DNA from: Pseudomonadota bacterium
Lineage (GTDB): Bacteria; Pseudomonadota; Gammaproteobacteria; Burkholderiales; Burkholderiaceae_B
DNA: 64,000 nt
Assembly: GCA_023423975.1 (NCBI GenBank)
Contig: JAFAEO010000048.1
Span: 1-64,000, forward strand
Direction of reading: 5' to 3'
The notes beneath the pieces were generated by a model. The model made no database searches and was not told where the DNA came from. It saw only the letters and a program-made list of their open reading frames with translations. Below are positions 53,340 to 62,281 of this stretch, piece after piece. Position numbers and translations under genes: made by a program. The first letter of the stretch is position 1. The number at the start of each line of letters is the position of its first letter.

Positions 53340-55327
53340 TCCTGCAATTGCGCTTGTGATGTTGAACGTGAAGGTGATCGTAATTCCGACGGTTGACTCT
53401 CCTGCGACACGAACGCATTGGCACCGGAATTAGCCGGCGTATACTGGCTGAACAGCTGCATATCGATCGGAACGCCCTGTTCGCGCAAGGCATCAAAACA
53501 ATCGGGTGCAATCCCCAGCCCCATAAAGGCGCCGGTGCCTTTGCGCTCGAAGCGAAAAATTTCCTGTGATTTGATGACACCGCTTTCCAGTCCGCAAATT
53601 TCTGTAATCGACGTAATCACGCGTCGACCGCAAGCAAGACGGCTTTGCTGCACAATGAAATCGATGCTGCCGGCAATATGTTCGCGGACTGCGGCCAAAG
53701 GCAGATCCATACCCGCCATCAGTATCATGGTTTCCAAACGCCCAAGTGCATCCCTTGGGGTATTGGCATGCAAGGTTGTCAGAGAGCCTTCGTGGCCCGT
53801 GTTCATTGCCGCCAGCATATCAAACGCTTCCGCTCCCCTGCACTCGCCCACCACGATCCTATCCGGCCGCATGCGCAGGGCATTTCTGACCAGGTCGCGG
53901 ATCAACACCTGCCCTTTGCCTTCGAGGTTGGCCGGACGTGCTTCAAGCGCGACCAGATGTTCATGATTCAGGCGTAACTCTGCTGCGTCCTCGATCGTAA
54001 TGATTCTCTCGTGTTCAGGTATGCAGTTGGACAGGATGTTGAGCAAGGTGGTTTTACCAGAGCCGGTTCCACCCGAAACAATGAGATTCTTGCGATGCTG
54101 GATGCAGAGCGTGAGAAATTGCTGCATGGCGCAATCGAGCGAGCCAAGCCGTAGCAAATCCTGCATGCCGGGTCGAAAGTGAGGAAATTTTCGAATCGTC
54201 AGACTGGCGCCGCGCAAGGCAACCGGGGGAATAATGGCGTTGACGCGAGAACCGTCTTTCAGGCGTGCATCGACCATGGGCGAGCTTTCGTCGATCCGTC
54301 TGCCTAAAGGCGTCACGATGCGTTCGATGACCCCAAGTACTGATTTTTCGCTACTGAAGGCACCGCTATAGCGGATCAGTCGTCCGGCCTTTTCTATGAA
54401 CAGCTCATCGTAGCGGTTCACCATGATTTCAGTGATTGCCGGGTCTGCCAATAAGGGCTCCAGCGGCCCAAGCCCGATTGCTTCGTCCAGTACATTCTGC
54501 TTCAGGCGTTCACGATCCATATCTGCCGGCAACGCCAGGTTTTCAGCCAGGATCCGATCAAGCATAGCAGCTGCTTCAAGCCGCAGTGCCGAGTCTGTCA
54601 TCTGGGATACGTCCTTTCGGCGTAAATCAAGCGCCTGCAGCAGGCTGGCATGCAGTTGCAATTGCCAGCGCTGATCGCGCATAGCATGCATGCGGTCTGC
54701 GCATAGGTTCTGGTCACATTCAACAGTCTCCTGCTGGCAGACAGACGCTGTCTTGCCTTGCCGCCCGATTGAGTCCTGAACAGGCCCCGACTGTGCTGCG
54801 GATAAGACGCCTTGCGATTGCTGAGGTCGATCATGGAATAGATCATCCACTGGGATACGCACCGGTGGATGGAGCGAATCGCTTGTTGGCTGACAGAGCG
54901 AATCAATTGGTATCTGATGGGGTTGCCTCTGTTGTCCCTGAGGCTGTGGCCGACGTTCTGCCACAGCGCTGCTGACCTGACGGTGTTCTTGTATAGACTC
55001 GCTAACCACGCTGCCGCTCGCAAAAGCCGGATTTGCAACGACAATATCGCGAATGACCATACGACACGGACCAATCAGTATCTCGTCAGCGATAGATAAA
55101 GGCCCGTATTCGGTAATGCGTAAGCCATTGATAACCGTGCCGGCAAGAGTCCCCATATCTTCAACAAAGATCCCGGCCTGCCGATGAACCAGACGGGCAT
55201 GTTGCCGGGCCACGCGCCAGCTGCGCAAGAAAATGTGGCAATCCTTTTGCCTTCCTACGATAGCTGGCAACGCAAATTGGCGACGCGCAAATGCTCCATC
55301 TTCAAAGTACATGTCAATCTCAATCAC
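53333..55327 (-). CDS. FHA-CpaF/TadA fusion ATPase of Tad pilus assembly
   Basis: A 664-residue protein with two parts. Residues 1-90 form an FHA domain (ALPAIVGRQKDCHIFLRS, VARQHARLVHRQAG, DMGTLAGTVINGLRI), a phosphothreonine reader. A Gln/Ser-rich linker of about 130 residues follows. Then comes the CpaF secretion ATPase: LEPLLADPAITEIMVNRYDE, Walker A IVSGGTGSGKTTLLNIL near 430, Walker B DRIVVGECRGAEAF near 505 and the His box GSLTTLHANTPRDALGR near 530. Start GTG 55327 follows AGGGGTAGG; an earlier ATG (55357) has no ribosome site. It overlaps the end of the secretin gene slightly if the earlier start is used. Confidence 0.85.
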   Translation of the reverse strand: MIEIDMYFEDGAFARRQFALPAIVGRQKDCHIFLRSWRVARQHARLVHRQAGIFVEDMGTLAGTVINGLRITEYGPLSIADEILIGPCRMVIRDIVVANPAFASGSVVSESIQEHRQVSSAVAERRPQPQGQQRQPHQIPIDSLCQPTSDSLHPPVRIPVDDLFHDRPQQSQGVLSAAQSGPVQDSIGRQGKTASVCQQETVECDQNLCADRMHAMRDQRWQLQLHASLLQALDLRRKDVSQMTDSALRLEAAAMLDRILAENLALPADMDRERLKQNVLDEAIGLGPLEPLLADPAITEIMVNRYDELFIEKAGRLIRYSGAFSSEKSVLGVIERIVTPLGRRIDESSPMVDARLKDGSRVNAIIPPVALRGASLTIRKFPHFRPGMQDLLRLGSLDCAMQQFLTLCIQHRKNLIVSGGTGSGKTTLLNILSNCIPEHERIITIEDAAELRLNHEHLVALEARPANLEGKGQVLIRDLVRNALRMRPDRIVVGECRGAEAFDMLAAMNTGHEGSLTTLHANTPRDALGRLETMILMAGMDLPLAAVREHIAGSIDFIVQQSRLACGRRVITSITEICGLESGVIKSQEIFRFERKGTGAFMGLGIAPDCFDALREQGVPIDMQLFSQYTPANSGANAFVSQESQPSELRSPSRSTSQAQLQEC

Positions 55328-55337
55328 AGTCCTACCC

Positions 55338-56867
55338 CTAGAAATTTTGGTCTGCATCGGATAACTGCAGTCGCAGAATGGGCTTCCAACGGGAATGGCG
55401 CACACGGATCGGCACATTGCGCTGGCGTCCAATGTCATTCGAGTTGTCATCCGCCAAACGACCAGGACGGTTTGCTGGCGGCAACTGACGCGAATACTGC
55501 CACCGCTGCCCTGCCGGGATCCAGATGGGGTAATGGCGTTTGACTGATGCCGGTGTCGCTTGCAATTGATTAGCCTCGTTCGCTGTTACTGGCGTATTCA
55601 GTATCGGCGCGCTTTTGAATGTCTCTTCGATGATGGCGCGTGAACGGGCTGCGCGTTTCTGCAAATCACGGTTATCTGCGGAGACCACAACCGGCCGTAC
55701 AAATATCGCCAGCTCAGTTTCATTGCGCTGAAACCGGCTTGAGCGAAACAAGGTACCCAAAATAGGCAGATCACCAATGCCGGGCAACTTGTCGGCATTG
55801 CGAAACTGGTCCCGGGACACAAAACCAGCCAGTACGAGCGTTTGGCCGGACTGCACATTGAACTCAGTTGAGGTCCGCCGCGTTTTCAGTGCAGGCCCGC
55901 CATTGAGCGCCATGGAAGCATCCACCGAGCTGACCTCAACTTCTATTTTTGATCTCACGTTGCCGTTTTTCTGGATACGTGGCGTAATGTGCAGGCTCAC
56001 ACCATAAGGTTTGAATACAGTCTGGTTCTGGCCATTTTTGTCTGTCGTTACATAAGGGACCTCGCCGCCGGCCAGAAACTCTGCCGTCGCCCCGCTACGC
56101 GCCATCAATTGTGGCTGGGCCAATACGACAGCCTGCCCTTCCTGAGCCAGGGTCTGCAGGGAAGCGGACAACAGCGCGTTCAGGCCAAAATAACCAGCAG
56201 GCGAGATTGCCCTGAATGGAATGTCCAGCACACTTTGGCCCGGTCTGGCCGACAGGCGCGAGGACCCTGTATCCCAGACGGCACCCATGGACAGCCCGCC
56301 AGCATGCGTGCCCCATTTAACGCCAAGCTCCTGCAGTACATTACGAGGCAGTTCCAGAATTTGCACATCGAGCAGTACCATTTGATCCCAGCCGATCTGG
56401 CTGGTCATATCCACAATTTGTGGAAAATGCCTGACAAGCACGAGCAGGCGCTCACGATCCGCATCGCTCAGATTGTCTCCTTCGACAATGATCTTGTCGC
56501 CGACCTGCGTCGTTTTAATCCGCCCGATCGTACTGAGCATACGCTGTATGTCGTGTTGCAGTTTTTGTTCCCCGGCAGCGCGGACGTACACGTGAAACTG
56601 CTGGCTTCGGTTTGTTTTATCCCAGATATTGAGCACAGTTTGCCCCGGCTCCCGGGCAAACAGCACCAGTTCGTTTTCAGCATCGGTGACTGCGTTGACA
56701 ATTTTTCCGTCACCCACTGCAACACGGGCCAGATCGGCAAACGGCAATACCTTGACGTCGCCAACCTGCAATGTGATCTGCGAGAGCGGCTGCTCGTTTG
56801 CGCAAGACGACACCATCGTGCCGACTTCCAATGCTACAAAAAATGAAAATGCATATATAAGCTTCAT
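55338..56867 (-). CDS. CpaC/RcpA-type secretin of the Tad pilus
   Basis: The 509-residue outer-membrane channel for the pilus. A signal peptide (about 22 residues) is followed by the secretin-associated N-terminal domain (QITLQVGDVKVLPFADLARV near 30) and a BON-like part. The secretin core has VLLDVQILELPRNVLQELGV near 170, EGQAVVLAQPQLMARSGATA near 240, ARFLAGGEVPYV-like AEFLAGGEVPYVTTD, and the final SGQTLVLAGFVSRDQF and PGIGDLPILGTLFRSSRFQ. A Pro/Arg-rich tail of about 80 residues after the core is longer than usual. AGGAAG precedes ATG 56867. Confidence 0.9.
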   Translation of the reverse strand: MKLIYAFSFFVALEVGTMVSSCANEQPLSQITLQVGDVKVLPFADLARVAVGDGKIVNAVTDAENELVLFAREPGQTVLNIWDKTNRSQQFHVYVRAAGEQKLQHDIQRMLSTIGRIKTTQVGDKIIVEGDNLSDADRERLLVLVRHFPQIVDMTSQIGWDQMVLLDVQILELPRNVLQELGVKWGTHAGGLSMGAVWDTGSSRLSARPGQSVLDIPFRAISPAGYFGLNALLSASLQTLAQEGQAVVLAQPQLMARSGATAEFLAGGEVPYVTTDKNGQNQTVFKPYGVSLHITPRIQKNGNVRSKIEVEVSSVDASMALNGGPALKTRRTSTEFNVQSGQTLVLAGFVSRDQFRNADKLPGIGDLPILGTLFRSSRFQRNETELAIFVRPVVVSADNRDLQKRAARSRAIIEETFKSAPILNTPVTANEANQLQATPASVKRHYPIWIPAGQRWQYSRQLPPANRPGRLADDNSNDIGRQRNVPIRVRHSRWKPILRLQLSDADQNF

Positions 56868-56878
56868 GGTGCTTCCTG

Positions 56879-57928
56879 CTAATCCCGTGGTACCGCTGGT
56901 GTGTGAATCTGCGCCGTCCCTATATCGCGAATGTCATCAGCGACAATAGACATGTCTTCTTTGGCAGCGATGGCTTCTACCGGCGAAGTGCTGTCTGCAG
57001 CATGAGCACCGGGGAGCGAGTTGATCCATGCGCTCACGATGTCTTCTGTCTCCGGCAATTCAATAAGCCCTCTGGACAACTCGGGCATGTTCGACCTTGG
57101 CTCTGTGACAAGTGCCGGTAACCTTTGTTGCGGCTGGTTGCCATAGATGACTGCCGGTCTGCTCCGTGTAACGGATATCGGTTTGGCAATGCCCAGCAGC
57201 GTCGCCAGATCTCCCTGAACGCCCTTGTTGCTTGCCTTGGCATCACTTGGATGTCGCAACAAGGCAGTAAGGGTGCCGGCCTGTCGCGCTGCAACCAGCC
57301 GTGCCGCCTCTTCGGGCGCCGTATCCAGCGTCACCGTTGAAAATGCGGTGCCTTGAGTCGGTTCGTCCCCGGCTGCCGACAGTTGGCTGTCACTACCAGT
57401 GGCCAGCACCAATACCCCCTGTAAGAGTGGCGCTGTGATCCGTTTGCGGCGATACTCGAAAGACACATAAAGATCAATCAGGTCGCCCGGCACCAGCAAA
57501 CCAGAGACTGAATTGATGGCATCCACCGGAATGGTAATGGCGCGCCTGCCACTACGCACTTTCTGTGAAAATGCCGGATGACGCCGGGGTGCCAGATTGG
57601 CGCGCAACAAAATATCACCTTTGCGCACTGCGGTTGTCACCACTTTGCCTTCGATAGTTTGCACCTCTTCAGGAGCAATACTGCCGCTGGGAACCCAACT
57701 GACCGGGACCTGCATGACTGCCAGATGTAAACGTTCCAGTCGCAACCCTTCAGGCAGATCAAAATCGGCGACGATCCGGCTGACCGTTTGCACTTTAGCC
57801 TGCTCGTCAAGCGCCCGGATATGGTCCTGTATATATTGCCGCGCAAACCAGGCAGCCGCCAGACCTGCAGCAGTGGCCGCAAGCAATAGCAAGGCGTTGC
57901 GGCTTAATCTGAAGATTCGCATTTGCAT
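56879..57928 (-). CDS. CpaB/RcpC-type Tad pilus protein
   Basis: A 349-residue protein with an N-terminal membrane anchor (ALLLLAATAAGLAAAWFARQY) and a SAF domain near residues 45-110 (EVQTIEGKVVTTAVRKGDIL), followed by the CpaB/RcpC core (RRAITIPVDAINSVSGLLVP near 130, GDLIDLYVSFEYRRKR). It is thought to sit in the periplasm with the secretin, possibly contacting peptidoglycan. GAGGGA precedes ATG 57928. It lies 11 bases upstream of the secretin gene. Confidence 0.9.
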   Translation of the reverse strand: MQMRIFRLSRNALLLLAATAAGLAAAWFARQYIQDHIRALDEQAKVQTVSRIVADFDLPEGLRLERLHLAVMQVPVSWVPSGSIAPEEVQTIEGKVVTTAVRKGDILLRANLAPRRHPAFSQKVRSGRRAITIPVDAINSVSGLLVPGDLIDLYVSFEYRRKRITAPLLQGVLVLATGSDSQLSAAGDEPTQGTAFSTVTLDTAPEEAARLVAARQAGTLTALLRHPSDAKASNKGVQGDLATLLGIAKPISVTRSRPAVIYGNQPQQRLPALVTEPRSNMPELSRGLIELPETEDIVSAWINSLPGAHAADSTSPVEAIAAKEDMSIVADDIRDIGTAQIHTPAVPRD

Positions 57929-57937
57929 GCTCCCTCA

Positions 57938-58657
57938 CTACCACAAGATTGCAGGCGCCGTCAGATAAAGCGCTGTATTGCCATTGACGTTGGCCAGGAA
58001 ATATTGCAGCGTTCGACCGTGACGAACCCAGGTAGCAAGACCTGCCACAATGCTACGGACTTGCCAGTTGGCTGCCGTAAGCGTCGCCGTCAATGTACGG
58101 GCAAGCTGTTCGGTGCTCAGACGCGCATAAGTATAGACTTGGTGACAGGTGCGTTCACGATCGGCATAACAGATATCCATGAGCAGCCTGGCGCCCTCGG
58201 GCAGCAACGGCAGCAAGCGATGCTCCGACAAGCGCAATGGGTCTATTGCTGAATTCGGGCCGGCGTCGGCGGGCGCCTGGGTCGTCGCACTCAATAATGC
58301 CTGGGTCGATTCTGCGTTGAGCACGTCGACCACCAATTGCAGGGTCGCCTGGCCATGCAAACCACTATAGAAAATCTGATTGCCTACCCGGGTGAACCGC
58401 GAAAACGGTGACGATCTGCCATGCAATCTGCGCATGACATGTCCTGGTGGCTCTTGCAGATTGATTACCATAAATGCAGCAGGCATGCCAAATAACTGAA
58501 AAGATACCGGTGACACGTTGGTGCACAAGTTCAGTTCCCGGCATACATTGCGCAGCAATGCAGCTGGGGTATTTTCTGCAGCAGGCTTTGCCGCCACATC
58601 GTCATTCCACAATAACAATGTAAATAAAAAGATAATTTTGACGAATAAAACCAGCAT
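57938..58657 (-). CDS. Unknown secreted protein in the Tad operon
   Basis: A 239-residue protein with a likely signal peptide (VLFVKIIFLFTLLLWNDDVA). I do not recognise a family. It has four or five Cys residues in the mature part (VCRELNLCTN, ICYADRERTC), so disulfides are possible after export. The middle part (LQLVVDVLNAESTQALLSAT) is helical. Start ATG 58657 has TTGGA upstream; an upstream TTG adds eight residues. Its place between the TadE-like pseudopilin and CpaB, with small gaps, points to a pilus-assembly role such as a secretin pilot or a replacement for RcpB or TadD, which is inference. Confidence 0.6.
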   Translation of the reverse strand: MLVLFVKIIFLFTLLLWNDDVAAKPAAENTPAALLRNVCRELNLCTNVSPVSFQLFGMPAAFMVINLQEPPGHVMRRLHGRSSPFSRFTRVGNQIFYSGLHGQATLQLVVDVLNAESTQALLSATTQAPADAGPNSAIDPLRLSEHRLLPLLPEGARLLMDICYADRERTCHQVYTYARLSTEQLARTLTATLTAANWQVRSIVAGLATWVRHGRTLQYFLANVNGNTALYLTAPAILW

Positions 58658-58695
58658 ATGTTGGTCCAAAAAATAATTCAAACAACAATAGGGGC

Positions 58696-59406
58696 TTAAG
58701 GTTTTTTGCCGGCCCAGGGCATGAACCAGTCAAAAACGGGTGCCGCTCGCCCCCAGGGGGCGTCAACGGGTACGGCTGCGGCTGCAATTTTTTTACCGGC
58801 TGTATACGACGCGCGCGAGACCCGCTGCCATGCCGTATTGGAACGGGCTGCACGCTCATGCGCAGACCGCGCATCAATGGCGTGCCCGGCATCGATCAGA
58901 ATTGCGGTATGCCTACGCAGTGGCACTGCCAGACTGTCAATAAAATTCAGTGTCCGCCTGCCCCCTTCAACAGATACAGGCGTTTGTTCGGATAGCGTAG
59001 TCACTCGCGGCCGAATGCGCAGTGACACATTGGCGATGCCGCTGTCCTGCAGTTCCCACTCTTTGCGCAACATAGTTGCGTTCTTGTCAACTGCGCCAGG
59101 CTGGCTTTGAGGGTCAAGTCGGGCCTGCCGGTTGTACGTCACCTGTATGCTGTCATCGACCACCAGTGCATTGCCCTGCCGGTTGCGCCAGCCAGCATGC
59201 CAGCCTTGGAAAAACCGGGGCGATAATTTGGCGTGGTCGATATTGGCTGCTCGGGCAAGCTCAAATGCCCCAAAACGGCTGGCATGTTGCTCATGTAATG
59301 CCACGTCCTGCAGTCGCCCCAGCCAGGTGCCAGCAGCAAAAAAAGCCAGCACGCATAAAAGTACAATCAAGCCTTCTGTGAGTGCCTGTCCTTGCTGGTG
59401 TTTCAT
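58696..59406 (-). CDS. TadE-like pseudopilin
   Basis: A 236-residue protein. It starts with a prepilin-like leader, KHQQGQALTEGLIVLLCVLA: cleavage after the Gly would leave Glu at +5, followed by a hydrophobic helix (GLIVLLCVLAFFAAGTWLG). The rest is hydrophilic and variable, as in TadE/TadF pseudopilins that aid Flp pilus assembly. Start ATG 59406 lies one base after the stop of the TadG-like gene. The open frame continues far upstream inside that gene but is only a shadow there. Confidence 0.75.
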   Translation of the reverse strand: MKHQQGQALTEGLIVLLCVLAFFAAGTWLGRLQDVALHEQHASRFGAFELARAANIDHAKLSPRFFQGWHAGWRNRQGNALVVDDSIQVTYNRQARLDPQSQPGAVDKNATMLRKEWELQDSGIANVSLRIRPRVTTLSEQTPVSVEGGRRTLNFIDSLAVPLRRHTAILIDAGHAIDARSAHERAARSNTAWQRVSRASYTAGKKIAAAAVPVDAPWGRAAPVFDWFMPWAGKKP

Positions 59407-59407
59407 A

Positions 59408-60820
59408 TCAGTCTCCCTTTTTGACCGGCTTCGGGACAAGATGCGCCTGCCAAAACGGGTGCCACATGCCCGGTAGCTCACTGCGATACCGCCTGTTTTC
59501 ACTGGCTGGCTCGAAAAATGTCTCTGCCGACGCCGACACTGCAAGCGTGGGCTGATCGGAAAAATGCTGCCTGACGGTGATTGTGAACCCCAGCGGGCGA
59601 TGCCGATAAGTGTCACGCACATCGTAGAAAGGTACCAACCCGCCTCCCTCCCATTGAGGTTTGCCGGCGACGGCCCGTGAATTTGCCAGCGGGTTGGCGT
59701 TGCCGGAAAAGATGTCCCAGTTTGTGGCCTGGGAAACCCAGCGCCAAAAATCAATATCACCAAAGGTATCGGGTACGTTTTCCGAGTAAGGCATATCCGT
59801 GCCTGGCGTGTTCGCACGTCCTGGGATCCAGCCCCACCCCATGGGATATTCCCGATAGTAGCAGCCGATATATTGATTGCTTCTGAGCGCATGATAGGAC
59901 TGCGTATCTGTTGACTGCCAGTTCCCGCTGTTATTAAGTACCGTCCGCCCGCGCCGCCGCAACTCATGGCGCAGTTGCGGACATTGATACTGCACCGCCC
60001 AGCTATTGCGTTGTACGTGGTCTCTGACATCAAGAAAATCATAAAGCGCCACGACGTCTTCAAGAAACCGTCGATAGCCTGCGACTGGCCTGTAGCGCGT
60101 GGTGTAGGGCTTATCAAGATGATTGCGGGCCTCCCATGACACCGGCGCAAAGCGATCCGCAGGATAACTGACTGGCACAGCCGCTGCCGGCTGACGAACC
60201 CGCGCTTCCGGTGTCAAGGACGCATTCTGCGTGACTGGACTTTGCGGAAAATTCTGCTCAAGAACCTGCGTGATCGCCCGATCCCGGGCACTTTGCATAC
60301 TCTGATGCACGGCTTCAGAGGCCGCCAGCAGCACATGCCGGACGATCCTGTCATGTTCTGCAAAAAGGCGTGGCAGTTCGCCACCTGTCCGGGCCATGTC
60401 TCTTAACCTTAAAGCACCGGCAGAGGCGGTGTAGCTTGCCAGGTGCTGCGCGCCAAACATCATGCCGATCACGTGAGCAGGCGGATTGAACATTGCCAAC
60501 TGCTGACCTTGTGTTGCTGCAAACAGGCTCCAGGAGCCCAAAGTAACCAGATGCGCCATCGCCACCTGGTGCGCCGTCTGTGTAAGATTGATATAAGCCT
60601 GCATATTTAACGCCCGGGCCTGTATCAGCGCACCTGAATAGGCCGCCGCGTCGGCCGCGTGCATCAATCGCGCCTTGCGCCCGACGATCTGCCCGATACC
60701 GAACTGATAGATTAGCGCCACCGCCAGCAGCATTACCAGAAAAAGCCCCAACACCAGCGCCTGACCTCGCTGGGTGTCAAACCGCCGGTTACGCCGATAG
60801 TTCAAGTACAGCCCGTTCAT
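59408..60820 (-). CDS. TadG-like protein with N-terminal pilin-type helix
   Basis: A 470-residue protein. The N-terminal RGQALVLGLFLVMLLAVALI helix (about residues 18-42) matches the TadG-like N-terminal region (putative Flp pilus-assembly TadE/G-like). It is followed by RKARLMHAADAAAYSGALIQ, the conserved pattern of this group. The large remaining part is extracytoplasmic and rich in Arg, Tyr and Trp, without a recognisable von Willebrand factor A domain. It follows the pilin gene by 11 bases. Confidence 0.75.
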   Translation of the reverse strand: MNGLYLNYRRNRRFDTQRGQALVLGLFLVMLLAVALIYQFGIGQIVGRKARLMHAADAAAYSGALIQARALNMQAYINLTQTAHQVAMAHLVTLGSWSLFAATQGQQLAMFNPPAHVIGMMFGAQHLASYTASAGALRLRDMARTGGELPRLFAEHDRIVRHVLLAASEAVHQSMQSARDRAITQVLEQNFPQSPVTQNASLTPEARVRQPAAAVPVSYPADRFAPVSWEARNHLDKPYTTRYRPVAGYRRFLEDVVALYDFLDVRDHVQRNSWAVQYQCPQLRHELRRRGRTVLNNSGNWQSTDTQSYHALRSNQYIGCYYREYPMGWGWIPGRANTPGTDMPYSENVPDTFGDIDFWRWVSQATNWDIFSGNANPLANSRAVAGKPQWEGGGLVPFYDVRDTYRHRPLGFTITVRQHFSDQPTLAVSASAETFFEPASENRRYRSELPGMWHPFWQAHLVPKPVKKGD

Positions 60821-60831
60821 GACAAATGCAA

Positions 60832-61116
60832 TTACTGCCCGGTTGAGCCGCTGCCGGCAGCGTCTGCATTGCCGGTAAAGCTTTTAAGTGATTTGGCTGC
60901 AGTTTGTCCTGCTGCCTGTTCGGCTGCGTTGCGGGCGGCCTGGGATTCGGCCGCACCGTCTTCGCCGGCCAGTTCCCTTGCAATGGCTGCCGTCTGCGAA
61001 CGCAGCGTCTGACCGAACAGCTGAAATACTGCAATAGCAGAGATAGCCACCAGGGCAACAACAATAATGTATTCGGTCATGCCTTGCCCGCGTTGCGCTT
61101 TTAAACGTTCCTGCAT
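60832..61116 (-). CDS. Flp-type pilin
   Basis: A 94-residue prepilin, first gene of the Tad operon. The processing site is RGQGMTEYIIVVALVAISA: cleavage after the first Gly leaves Glu at +5 and Tyr at +6, the Flp signature. A hydrophobic helix follows, then an Ala/Gly/Gln/Ser-rich tail of about 50 residues that is longer than in classical Flp pilins. GGAGA precedes ATG 61116; an upstream extension of 37 codons has no ribosome site. The prepilin peptidase that would cut it is not in the window. Confidence 0.88.
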   Translation of the reverse strand: MQERLKAQRGQGMTEYIIVVALVAISAIAVFQLFGQTLRSQTAAIARELAGEDGAAESQAARNAAEQAAGQTAAKSLKSFTGNADAAGSGSTGQ

Positions 61117-61390
61117 ATCTGTTCTCCGATTGATAGATGAGGCAGATAGTGTGCCGCGCAGCGAAAACCGGCGCAATTCGCAGAATCCGACAGCGACATT
61201 TTCACGAGCGGCCTCTTCCGCTATCACTACTGGCTGTCGCGTGTATACGTTTTATGCATAACAGAATTCAGAACCGCCCCATTGCGCTTGCTGCCTCAGA
61301 CTACTAACATGAGCAACAAGCGAAGCAATATGCCATTTGAAATACCCTCTCTGAAACACCGCCACTGAATTTCACCAAGGAACGTGACCC

Positions 61391-62281
61391 ATGTTTGACT
61401 GTGCGCCGGCTAAAAAGCACACCGAGAAAATCAACTTCGATGTCCCGCTCAATGCCTGCGACAGCCATTGCCATATCTTTGGTCCGGCCGAACGTTTTCC
61501 TTTTGACGCCAATCGCTCCTACACGCCGCCCGATGCCGGCTATGACGATCTGAACACCAAACAGGCCAATCTTGGCCTGCGCCGCGCCGTACTGGTTCAG
61601 CCTAACTGTCATGGTTATGATATGGCAGCTATCACAGATGCCATAGCAAGAAGCCAGGGTCAATATCGTGGGGTGGCACTGCTGCCGGCACACGTGACCC
61701 GGGATCAAGTGCTGCAGTTGGATCAGGCCGGCATTCGAGGGGTGCGCTTCAATTTCGTTGCGCATCTGACTGGGGCAACAATCGACGACGTGACGGCCAT
61801 GGCCAATAAAATTGCCGATTTGGGCTGGCATATCTGCATTCACGCTGATGAAATATCACTGCTGCGCCTGCTGCCGAAACTCAAAAATCTTCCCGTGCCT
61901 TTTGTGATTGATCATATGGGAAGAATAGACACGAATAAAGGTTTACATGGTGAAGCCTTCGAAGCACTGCTGCAATTGCGTCACTGCCGGCAGGCATGGG
62001 TCAAGGTGTCGGGCGTGGACCGGCTGGCTGGCGGGGTCATGCCTTATACGGCTGGCCATGCATTCATGAGAGCCATTATTGACGCTATGCCTGAACGTAC
62101 CCTGTGGGGCAGTGACTGGCCCCACCCGAATGTCGCAGGCGAGGTACCTGATGATGGCCAGTTGCTCAATATCTTCGGTGCTGTCTGCGAGGATCATGCC
62201 CTGCGCGACAAAATCCTTGTCGACAATCCGCAGGTACTGTATCGATTTGAGGATAGCCAGACAACCGGGGCCGCCAAATGA
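61391..62281 (+). CDS. Amidohydrolase family protein (PDC-lactonase-like)
   Basis: A 296-residue TIM-barrel hydrolase. The metal-binding start ACDSHCHIFGPAERFPFD near residue 22, LVQPNCHGYD near 67, HADEISLL near 151, VIDHMGRID near 172 and the end LWGSDWPHPNV near 236 match 2-pyrone-4,6-dicarboxylate lactonase and related amidohydrolase-2 enzymes. The substrate is probably a lactone or ring-cleavage intermediate, but cannot be fixed. AAGGAA precedes ATG 61391. It overlaps the next gene by four bases. Confidence 0.87.
   Translation: MFDCAPAKKHTEKINFDVPLNACDSHCHIFGPAERFPFDANRSYTPPDAGYDDLNTKQANLGLRRAVLVQPNCHGYDMAAITDAIARSQGQYRGVALLPAHVTRDQVLQLDQAGIRGVRFNFVAHLTGATIDDVTAMANKIADLGWHICIHADEISLLRLLPKLKNLPVPFVIDHMGRIDTNKGLHGEAFEALLQLRHCRQAWVKVSGVDRLAGGVMPYTAGHAFMRAIIDAMPERTLWGSDWPHPNVAGEVPDDGQLLNIFGAVCEDHALRDKILVDNPQVLYRFEDSQTTGAAK

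Noticed and set aside
59407..60150. N-terminal extension of the TadE-like gene
   Set aside because: The extra open frame overlaps the TadG-like gene in another frame; the prepilin leader and ribosome context fix the start at 59406.
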